This document shows positions 25,454-33,454 of a DNA stretch of 45,035 bases, one piece after another. The notes below the pieces were generated by a model. That model saw only the letters and a list, made by a program, of their open reading frames with translations, was not told the DNA's origin and did no database searches. The number at the start of each line of letters is the position of its first letter. Position 1 is the stretch's first letter. The stretch lies in contig JAHZOA010000003.1 in assembly GCA_020028455.1 (NCBI GenBank), positions 1-45,035 of the forward strand, given 5' to 3'. Source of the DNA: Armatimonadota bacterium. GTDB taxonomy: Bacteria; Sysuimicrobiota; Sysuimicrobiia; Sysuimicrobiales; Kaftiobacteriaceae. The position numbers were made by a program, and so were the translations under genes.

Positions 25454-27520
25454 GTGATCAACGGCCCCGTCGCGCGGCGGCCGCTGGGTGAGTTCGCGCA
25501 GTCTGTCCTGGCCGTGCGCTGGCTCGCCCTCGCCGCGCTCATCGCTCTCGAAGCCGTAGAATCCCCGCGGACCTCGCTCAGTGTCGCCCTTCCACTCTAC
25601 ATAGGGATCTTAGTGTACGCGCTAGGACTTACGCTGACCGCTTGGGCCGTTCCTCACCGGGCGGACGCGGCAACGCGATGGGCCATCCCGTTCGATCTCG
25701 CCGCGGTCCTGGTCGGCATGCTGTTTACCCCGCACGGGCGAGCATTTTTCTTTCTTGGAGTCGTCGTTTGCGTAATGACCGGTTTGGTGCTCAGCCGGCG
25801 CGGCGCTCTGATGGCCGTCGCCGCCCTTGCCGCCGCGCAAATCCCAGATCTGCCGTCATCGCTGTTTGCTCCAGACCGCTACCTCTCATGGGGCATTGCC
25901 GCCCTCGCCCTGCTGAGCGTGTCCTGGGCTGCTGCAGGGGTTGCCGCGGGAGCCCAGAGTAACGCCGAGTCCACTCGCGCGGTGGCCGAGATAGATGCCG
26001 CAGCGTCGGCGGGAAGCCCCCAGGGCTTCGAAGCCGCGCTCGAATCGCTCGTGCGCGATCTGCGGGCGCAGAGCGGTTCGATCATGCTGTTTGATCCCAA
26101 CATGTCACGTTTGGAGATCGTGTCCGCCAGCGGGGTGTCCGATGCACACCGGCATGAGGGGCCCCGCCTGGGTGAGGGAATTGCAGGATGGGTGTTGCAG
26201 CAGATGCAGCCCATCCTCCTCACACCCGAACGTTCAGGCCCATTCCACCTGGAGAGAATGGAGATCGGCTCATCGCTGTCCGTTCCGCTCCTGATCGGGG
26301 CGCGGCCACTCGGCGTTCTCAACCTGAATCGCGCCACCGACCGCCCCTGGTTCACGCCGGCCGATCTCAACCGCGCGGTGACGCTCGCGCACCACTTGCA
26401 GTCGCTGTTGCTCGACGCTCAGTACGACCGCACATTTGCCGGTGCGCTCACGCACCTGGCGGCCGGCCAGCAGGAAGTTGGCCGCGCGTTGTCGCGGGAT
26501 CCGGCGGTGCTGTGGCCAGTGCTGCTGGACGTCACCCGCACGCTGACAACCGCCCAGTTTGCCGTCCTCGCCATCGAGCGTGACGATACCGGGACGCTTG
26601 ATATTGTCTCGGCGCGCGGTATTGATGGACGGGCGGCCAAGAAGCTGCTGCCGGACCTGCTCACCGCCAGCACACAAGGCGAATTTCACACCGTGAACGG
26701 ACAGCCGTTGGTTCCCGACGCTGTGTGCGTGCCGTTGCGCCTGCAGGATCGGAGAATCGGCGCCATCGCGCTAGGCGGATGGCCGGGAAACGGCGCCACG
26801 TCTTCCGAGCGGCTCGCGGCCGTGGCCGCCCACGTCGCGGCCGCAGTGGATACGGCACGCACGGCCTACCGGATCGCCGACATCGGCGTCATCGAAGAGC
26901 GCCGTCGCATTGCGCGGGAAATGCACGACGGCCTGGCCCAGACGATTGCGGACGCGCTGTTGCAAACAGATCTCTCGGCGATGGCCGCGCAATCGCATCC
27001 CACCGAGACCGCGGGAGAGCTCAAGGAGCTGCGAATGCTCCTCGAGCGGGCCATGCGGGAGTTACGGGAGTTCATGACGGAGCTGCGCCGACGGGAGCAG
27101 GCCAGTAGCGGCCTGCGTGCTGCCATTGAGGCGATGGGTAAAGAGTTCGAGCGGCGGGACGTCGTTCCGGTGCAGCTGGTGTTCAGCGGCGACGACGCGC
27201 AACTCCCCTCCGCCGTACGTCACGCCATCCTGGCGATTGCCCGTCAGGCGCTCACAAACATTCGCAGCCATGCCCATGCGAGATCTGTCACCATTCGCGT
27301 GAACGTCACCGAGGAGGAGTGTGTGGCCTCAATCGCCGACGACGGCGTGGGCTTCGACCTGCCTGCGTACCGGAGCCGGCTGCCGGCGGCACACCACCTC
27401 GGTCTGACATCGATGGAAGAGCGAGCGGCGCTGGTAGGCGGTCGTCTACAGATCGACACCGCCCCGACTAGGGGCACGACTGTGTCCGTCCATGTGCCGC
27501 TGGGGAGGCATCATGGATAA
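25454..27520 (+). CDS. Sensor histidine kinase: TM region, GAF domain(s), HisKA_3, HATPase_c
   Basis: EERRRIAREMHDGLAQTIADALLQTDL (H box) and RQALTNIRSHAHARSVTIRV..ADDGVGFDLP; start assigned to GTG 25454 to avoid the 5' part antisense to pilC. Confidence 0.88.
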   Translation: MINGPVARRPLGEFAQSVLAVRWLALAALIALEAVESPRTSLSVALPLYIGILVYALGLTLTAWAVPHRADAATRWAIPFDLAAVLVGMLFTPHGRAFFFLGVVVCVMTGLVLSRRGALMAVAALAAAQIPDLPSSLFAPDRYLSWGIAALALLSVSWAAAGVAAGAQSNAESTRAVAEIDAAASAGSPQGFEAALESLVRDLRAQSGSIMLFDPNMSRLEIVSASGVSDAHRHEGPRLGEGIAGWVLQQMQPILLTPERSGPFHLERMEIGSSLSVPLLIGARPLGVLNLNRATDRPWFTPADLNRAVTLAHHLQSLLLDAQYDRTFAGALTHLAAGQQEVGRALSRDPAVLWPVLLDVTRTLTTAQFAVLAIERDDTGTLDIVSARGIDGRAAKKLLPDLLTASTQGEFHTVNGQPLVPDAVCVPLRLQDRRIGAIALGGWPGNGATSSERLAAVAAHVAAAVDTARTAYRIADIGVIEERRRIAREMHDGLAQTIADALLQTDLSAMAAQSHPTETAGELKELRMLLERAMRELREFMTELRRREQASSGLRAAIEAMGKEFERRDVVPVQLVFSGDDAQLPSAVRHAILAIARQALTNIRSHAHARSVTIRVNVTEEECVASIADDGVGFDLPAYRSRLPAAHHLGLTSMEERAALVGGRLQIDTAPTRGTTVSVHVPLGRHHG

Positions 27521-28211
27521 TCCGAAGCTACCGTCTTCGGGCTCGATCTCGGCACCGATCCGTGTGCTGCTGGCGGACGACCATGATCTCTTCCGGCAGG
27601 GTGTCCGCCGGCTGCTCGAAGCCGCCGAAGACATCGACGTGGTGAGTGAGGCCTCGAACGGAGAACAGGCGGTGCGCCTGGTCGAGGAATTCGCCCCCGA
27701 TGTTGTCCTGCTGGATATCGGAATGCCGGACCTCTCCGGGATCGACGCGGCGCGCATTATCAAGACGAGGAGCCCGCGCACCGGACTGATCATGCTCACC
27801 GTGCATGGCGAGGAAGAATTTCTGTTCGAGGCAATCAAAGCGGGCGCCATGGGGTATCTCCTGAAAGACTGCACCGCGGAGGAGCTGCTACGAGCCGTTC
27901 GGGTCGTGTACGAGGGCGAAGGCCTGCTGGCACCGACCATGGCCGCCAAAGTCATGCATGAGTTCGCCAAAGTGCGCAGTACGCATGACCTTGCGGCGGT
28001 AATGAACCCACTGACTCAGCGTGAGGTCGAGATTCTGCAGCACGTCGCCTCCGGACTGGCCAACAAGGAAATCGCACTGCGTCTCGGGATCAGCGAGCGC
28101 ACCGTCAAGAACCACCTCAGCAACATCATGGAGAAACTGCACGTCAACAGCAGAACACAGGCCGCCGTATACGCACTCAGGAGCGGGCTGGTCCCAGACG
28201 ATAGGGTTTAG
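27513..28211 (+). CDS. NarL/LuxR-family response regulator
   Basis: REC (LLADDHDLFRQGV, VVLLDIGMPDLSG, GYLLKD) and LuxR HTH (LTQREVEILQHVASGLANKEIALRLGISERTVKNHLSNIMEKL). Confidence 0.95.
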   Translation: MDNPKLPSSGSISAPIRVLLADDHDLFRQGVRRLLEAAEDIDVVSEASNGEQAVRLVEEFAPDVVLLDIGMPDLSGIDAARIIKTRSPRTGLIMLTVHGEEEFLFEAIKAGAMGYLLKDCTAEELLRAVRVVYEGEGLLAPTMAAKVMHEFAKVRSTHDLAAVMNPLTQREVEILQHVASGLANKEIALRLGISERTVKNHLSNIMEKLHVNSRTQAAVYALRSGLVPDDRV

Positions 28212-28267
28212 GGTGGTACTATCGGACCATTTACGGACGGAGTCGACAACTAATAGACTTTTCACAA

Positions 28268-28657
28268 ATGCCGGAAGGTGCAGAGTCACCCGTGGTGCGC
28301 ATCCTGCTCGTCGACGACAATGCAGGCTTCAGGCAACGCTTGGCACGTTTTCTGCAGCTCCACCACGACCTAATGGTGGTCGGCGAGGCGGTCGATGGGG
28401 ATGAAGCACTCGCGCGGGTGCGCGAGCTCCAGCCTGACGTGGTGCTCATTGACTTTCGCATGGCGAGGCTCGACGGCTTGACCGCGGGGCGGACCATCAC
28501 CCAGGAGTTCCCGCACATCAAGGTGTTCATGCTCACGGCGTTCCCGGGGGCGCTCGATGCGGAGAATGTCGCGAAGAACGGCCTGGCGGGACTGCTGATC
28601 AAGGATCAGCCAGCGACAGAGATCCTCGCGGCCATTCGGAAAAGTGTGCGAAGCTAA
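28268..28657 (+). CDS. Stand-alone receiver-domain response regulator
   Basis: ILLVDDNAGFRQRLARFLQ, VVLIDFRMARLDGL, MLTAF, LLIKDQ; no output domain. Confidence 0.9.
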   Translation: MPEGAESPVVRILLVDDNAGFRQRLARFLQLHHDLMVVGEAVDGDEALARVRELQPDVVLIDFRMARLDGLTAGRTITQEFPHIKVFMLTAFPGALDAENVAKNGLAGLLIKDQPATEILAAIRKSVRS

Positions 28658-30357
28658 GCGTTGGGTTCTTCAACTCGGGTGACGCGCAGTACTTCTTCGA
28701 CCGGGGTCAAGCCCTGAAGAGCTTTCAACATCCCATCCATTCGCATCGTGGCCATACCCTCGCGGCTCGCGGCCTCGGCCAGCTCAGCGGCCGACGTGTG
28801 TGAGAGCACGAGTTTGCGGATCGCCTCGGTCATGGTCAACACTTCGAAGATCCCGGTACGGCCGAGATAACCGCTGTCCTTGCAGCGTGGGCAGCCGCCC
28901 GGCCTGAAGAGTTTCACCTCCTTCGGCAGTTCCTTCACGATCGTCCCGAGCCACTCCGTCACATCCGGCGGTATCACGTCCGGCTGCCGGCAATGCGGGC
29001 ACAGCTTGCGGACCAGACGCTGCGAGACCACACCGATGACCGCGGATGCAATCAGGTACGGTTCGATACCCATGTCCTGGAGGCGGGTCAGGGCGGCGGG
29101 CGCATCGTTGGTGTGAATCGTGGTCAGCACCAAGTGCCCGGTGAGCGATGCATGGATCGCGATTTCCGCGGTCTCCACGTCGCGGATTTCGCCGACCATG
29201 ACAATGTCGGGATCCTGTCGCACGATGGACCTCAGGCCGGTCGCGAAGGTGAGGCCCGCGCGCGGGTTGACTTGAATATGGCTCACGCCGGGCAACTGAT
29301 ACTCCACCGGGTCCTCGATCGTCATGATGTTCTTCTCGGCAGAATTGAGCTGTGCGAGTGTGCTCACGAGGGTCGTGGTTTTTCCGCTCCCGGTTGGACC
29401 GCTCACCAGGATGATGCCGTAAGGCTGGCCGGCCAGGCTGCTGTACCGCTGCCGTGTGGGGGGATCCATTCCGAGGTCCTCGAGGGTGAGGATCCCCTTC
29501 CCCTTGTCCAGCAACCGCAGCGCGGCGCGCTCCCCATGAATGGTCGGGATCGTCGCGACGCGGAAGTCGATGGCGCGCCCGTCCACGGCCATTTCGAACG
29601 CCCCATCCTGTGGCAGGCGCTTCTCGGCGATGTTGAGACGAGACAGTACCTTCAAGCGGGTCAGCAGCCCCGGGTGCACGGTCTTTGGGACGTTCATCAC
29701 CGTCTGCATCACGCCGTCGATCCGAAACCTGACGTGCACCTCCTCTTCCGCGGGTTCGACGTGAATGTCGCTGGCGCGATCTTTGAGCGCCTGCGCGATG
29801 AGCATGTTGACGAGACGCACGACAGGCCCATCCTCTGTTTCTTTCGCCGTCGCGGGCCCCGCCCGGTTGGCTTCGTCCGCCTCGTCCGCGATTTCGCCGA
29901 TCACGGCCTGCGCCGCCGATCCCATTCCATAAGCGCGCTCGATCGCGGTCTGGATCTCTGACTCCACCGCGACGACAGCTTTCACTGGGCGCCGCGCCGC
30001 GATACCGACGTCATCCAGCGCGAATATGTCCAGAGGATCGGCCATGGCGACGACGAGAAAACCTGCTTCTAGCGACAGCGGCACGGTGCGGCGCTTCCGG
30101 GCCACGGCCTCCGGCACGAGACGCACGGCTTCGGGCTCAATGCGGGCACCGGGCAGATTGACAATCGGCAGTCCGAGCTGCTCAGCAAGCGCGTCGGCGA
30201 TCTGACGCTCAGATGCCATGTCGAGTTCCACCAGCACGCGGCCGAGTCTATCGCGCGTGCGGCGCTGCCACTCGAGCGCCTTCGTGAGCTGCTCGGGCGT
30301 GATGACGCCACTGTCGACGAGGATGTCACCGATACGCCGGCGCTGCGGTTTGGTCAC
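28654..30357 (-). CDS. PilB/GspE-family type IV pilus assembly ATPase (copy 1) with MshEN domain
   Basis: MshEN-like RIGDILVDSGVITPEQLTKALEWQ; Walker A GPTGSGKTTTL; VGEIRDVETAEIAIHASLTGHLVLTTIHTNDA; CPHC..CPRC zinc motif. Confidence 0.95.
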   Translation of the reverse strand: MTKPQRRRIGDILVDSGVITPEQLTKALEWQRRTRDRLGRVLVELDMASERQIADALAEQLGLPIVNLPGARIEPEAVRLVPEAVARKRRTVPLSLEAGFLVVAMADPLDIFALDDVGIAARRPVKAVVAVESEIQTAIERAYGMGSAAQAVIGEIADEADEANRAGPATAKETEDGPVVRLVNMLIAQALKDRASDIHVEPAEEEVHVRFRIDGVMQTVMNVPKTVHPGLLTRLKVLSRLNIAEKRLPQDGAFEMAVDGRAIDFRVATIPTIHGERAALRLLDKGKGILTLEDLGMDPPTRQRYSSLAGQPYGIILVSGPTGSGKTTTLVSTLAQLNSAEKNIMTIEDPVEYQLPGVSHIQVNPRAGLTFATGLRSIVRQDPDIVMVGEIRDVETAEIAIHASLTGHLVLTTIHTNDAPAALTRLQDMGIEPYLIASAVIGVVSQRLVRKLCPHCRQPDVIPPDVTEWLGTIVKELPKEVKLFRPGGCPRCKDSGYLGRTGIFEVLTMTEAIRKLVLSHTSAAELAEAASREGMATMRMDGMLKALQGLTPVEEVLRVTRVEEPNA

Positions 30358-30366
30358 ATTAATCCC

Positions 30367-31491
30367 CTAACCCCAAAAATCCGCGCCCGCGATGGCCGCG
30401 TCGTGCAGCACTGCCGCGAGCACACGAACGTGCACTGGGTCAAACTGAGGTCCTTTGCCGCGGATCAGCTGATCCATCACCGCGTCCATGGTCAGACGGC
30501 GCAGCCCGGGCACGCGGGCGCTTGTCATCGCGTCAACGTAATCCGCCAAGCCCACTAGCTGCGACTGGAACAGCAGGTTGGACCGATGCAACGCCGGCAG
30601 ATGATGCTCCATGGCTACAATCATCGCCAGGCTTCCCCCGCCCTCCGCATCGCGCAGGAGATAGCCGCCCTCGGCCGGGTGCCTCCACGAGTCCTGTGCC
30701 CCTTCCACGGTCCGTTCACGCCCCCGCGCGGGAGGCGACAGCACGGCGAGACCAATGTCGTGTAGGAGGGCCGCCATTCCCAGGTCGATCCGAGGCTGGT
30801 CCAGGACCTCCATCGCCTCCGCCGCCCCCAGTACCATGACCGCCGTCGCCACTGCGTGCATCGGATCGAGTTCGTCGTGCGTGCGCCCAGCCACCGCCCG
30901 CCAGACCACAGGCGGATCCCGCGACAACGCGTCCGCGAGATTTTCGATCGCCTGTCGCGCCCTGGCGAGATCGAGCGGCTGCGTCCGCGCGGCCTCGTCC
31001 ATGAGGCGCTCCAGTGCCGAGACCGCGGTGGGAACCGCGCCTCCGATCGGCAGACTTCCCAGCTGACGCGGGCCCGGTCTGGCCTCCACGACATCGATCC
31101 CATACACACCCGCCGCTGCCAGCGCCTCCGCGAGCCCGCCCGAGGCGATGAGTGCCTCGGGCTCGAGCGCCAGCAGGCGAACCAGCTCGGCTGTCTCTCT
31201 CGCCGATACCTCCGGACGGATGAGCAGGGACTGCACGCGCCGTGCCATCAGGTGCGCAGTCAATGGACCTGCGTGGACGTCCTCACGGGGAATGGCGGCT
31301 GTAGCGATCCACAGCCAGTCTGGGTTGACCTCGATTCTCAATGTGTTCAGGGTGCCGAGGAGTCCACTGATCTTCACGAACAGCTCCTCGATGGATCCCA
31401 CTGTGCTGCGGTGGCTTGGCCCGTAATGACGCGAGTGTTGAATCGCAGTCGCGAGAGCGCGGGCCAGATCCGTGGCCCCCTCGACGCTCAC
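30367..31491 (-). CDS. HD-domain phosphohydrolase-like protein with N-terminal helical module
   Basis: LGMAALLHDIGLAVLSPPARGRE, SWRHPAEGGYLLRD, MIVAMEHHLPAL, GLADYVDAMTS. Confidence 0.78.
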   Translation of the reverse strand: MSVEGATDLARALATAIQHSRHYGPSHRSTVGSIEELFVKISGLLGTLNTLRIEVNPDWLWIATAAIPREDVHAGPLTAHLMARRVQSLLIRPEVSARETAELVRLLALEPEALIASGGLAEALAAAGVYGIDVVEARPGPRQLGSLPIGGAVPTAVSALERLMDEAARTQPLDLARARQAIENLADALSRDPPVVWRAVAGRTHDELDPMHAVATAVMVLGAAEAMEVLDQPRIDLGMAALLHDIGLAVLSPPARGRERTVEGAQDSWRHPAEGGYLLRDAEGGGSLAMIVAMEHHLPALHRSNLLFQSQLVGLADYVDAMTSARVPGLRRLTMDAVMDQLIRGKGPQFDPVHVRVLAAVLHDAAIAGADFWG

Positions 31492-33326
31492 GACCGCGCC
31501 TCGCGGAGAGACATGAGGGCTCTGGCCGCCTCTGTCTTGAGATCGCTGATCTGCCTGCGGGCGAATAGGCCACCCAGTGACTGAATCCGTTCGAGTTCCG
31601 TTTCCGCTTCAGGGGTACCGAGCCGGCCGAGCGAGCGGATGGCGGCCCGTTTCAGGTCTACTGCCTCGTGCATGGATGATGTGTGCAGCAGGGCGATCAG
31701 CGCCTGTGCGGCCTCAGGGGAATCAGTCATGCCCAGCCAGTGCGCGGCGGCTTGCTGGGTCTCGGCATCAGGGTACCCCAGCGCCTCTATCATCAACCGG
31801 ACGGCCTCGGGTGCACGAATCTGCGCCAGGGCGTGCAGCGCCTCTTTCCGCACCCGCACATCGGCATGCGAGAGTGCGACCCGCAAGTATGGCACGGCCT
31901 CGGGCTGCCCCGTGCTTCCAAGCACCGTGACCACATTGCGCACGATGTACCAGCGAGGATCAACCAGCTGCGCCGTGAGCAACTGGATCCTCCCGCGGGC
32001 CAGCGTTTGGAGCTGCGCGACGATCTCGCGACGCACGTGCAAACGGCTCTCCTCTGCCACGAGTTCGAGTAAAAGCAGCACGGCTTCATCCGGCGCCTCG
32101 CGCGCCAGCACTTCCAATGGGTGGCCCGCCTCGATGTTCTGACCAAGTGAGGTCGCCAGGCGGTCGCGGACCTGAGTTGTCAGGATGCGGTGCAGGGCGG
32201 CGCGCGCGAGCTCCGACCTCCCGTTGTCCAACCTGCGGGTGAGCACCCCGAGTTCGGCCAGGATGCTGACCAGATGCTCAACACTTTCCATCTCTGCGCA
32301 CTCCCGTTCGATGGCAGCCAGGCACGCCTCGAACTTGCGCGCCTCGAGTGCCGGCAGCGAGTCGATCATTCTCCGCAGCCCGTGAGGGCGCAGCTCGCGT
32401 GTGCTGCTCACCAGCGCAGCCCGCGCCTGCAGGATCTCGGGGCGGGCCACCGCCTCAAGAGGTATGCGTCCCGGACGGATCTCCTGTGTCGTTTGACCCA
32501 ACGCCTGCACCACAGCGTCGAGGCCTCCAGAACGGTCCTGGCCCCCCGCGCGGGCAAGCTCTTCTAGCATGAGCGGCGGCCACTGACTGGCGATGGAAAT
32601 CGCAAACGGCTCGTCGAGCGCTCGGACCACTTCAACCTGCAGCGCGTGATGGAAGCGCGTCGTTCCCAGCAGCGCTTGTGCCACGATCCTGTGCGCCGCC
32701 TCCTGATCGGGCCACGGCCGCAGGCCCAGTTTGCGGTCAAGCTCTCGCAGCAGCTGAAGCGCGGTGTTGGGGTCTCCATCCGCGACGGCCAACAATTGCA
32801 TACCCACCGCCTGCGGACCGGCCGGGATCGCCTGCAGAAGAGCCGGAATGCCTGCCGCGGCGACGGCCTCCTCTTTCGCCTCGCCAAGGTCCTCGACGGC
32901 GAGCGAGTCGATCCCTTGGTCCCGCAGCAGCCTCGACACCCCTCCGCTGTTCCGGATCTGCTGTTGCGGCATTTGGAGGATGTCCAGGAACGCGTTGATC
33001 TCTCGCACGCTCATTCCCCCGAGAATTCGCACGCTCCGCACGAACCCCATTCGCAACGCGCGGGCGAGCTCGTTGACGACCTCGTCTTCGACGGGTTGTG
33101 GCGAGGATTCCACGACGACGCCGCGAGGTACCACAGTGAAGACCAGCGACCCGAAGCGGTCACCGTAGGACTTCAGCACGGTGACCGCATGGTCGATCGC
33201 CTTTTGCACCAGGGTATGACCCGGCGAATACAGGCGGATCGACTTAAATGCGGCCGCGACGGCCCAGACAGTTTGCCGGGCCGCCTCTAGCCGCCGCTGA
33301 TCGGAAGCGTCGGGTTCTCGTTGCAT
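31488..33326 (-). CDS. HEAT-repeat protein with N-terminal module resembling that of the HD protein
   Basis: HEAT repeats: VRNVVTVLGSTGQPEAVPYLRVALSHADVRVRKEALHALAQIRAPEAVRLMIEAL; 4-nt overlap with the HD gene. Confidence 0.8.
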   Translation of the reverse strand: MQREPDASDQRRLEAARQTVWAVAAAFKSIRLYSPGHTLVQKAIDHAVTVLKSYGDRFGSLVFTVVPRGVVVESSPQPVEDEVVNELARALRMGFVRSVRILGGMSVREINAFLDILQMPQQQIRNSGGVSRLLRDQGIDSLAVEDLGEAKEEAVAAAGIPALLQAIPAGPQAVGMQLLAVADGDPNTALQLLRELDRKLGLRPWPDQEAAHRIVAQALLGTTRFHHALQVEVVRALDEPFAISIASQWPPLMLEELARAGGQDRSGGLDAVVQALGQTTQEIRPGRIPLEAVARPEILQARAALVSSTRELRPHGLRRMIDSLPALEARKFEACLAAIERECAEMESVEHLVSILAELGVLTRRLDNGRSELARAALHRILTTQVRDRLATSLGQNIEAGHPLEVLAREAPDEAVLLLLELVAEESRLHVRREIVAQLQTLARGRIQLLTAQLVDPRWYIVRNVVTVLGSTGQPEAVPYLRVALSHADVRVRKEALHALAQIRAPEAVRLMIEALGYPDAETQQAAAHWLGMTDSPEAAQALIALLHTSSMHEAVDLKRAAIRSLGRLGTPEAETELERIQSLGGLFARRQISDLKTEAARALMSLREARS

Positions 33327-33454
33327 GCCTCTACCCAGGGCCTGGGGCCCTTGAGGGCCTGGCCCCTTGGGGCAGGCCCCTCCAAAACGGCATGATGCCC
33401 GATCGGGGGACGGATTGGAATGGGACAGAAGGGCAACTGGGGATGTTTGGGTGG

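Noticed and set aside
28993-29961. 322-aa and similar long plus-strand ORFs (also 36854-37774, 38378-39376, 35543-36784)
   Set aside because: Shadow frames opposite well-conserved pilB, lon and valS; His/Asp/Arg-rich, no domain signatures.
30367-31491. Canonical HD-GYP c-di-GMP phosphodiesterase
   Set aside because: HD residues are present but I see no GYP tripeptide, so only a generic HD-domain call is supported.
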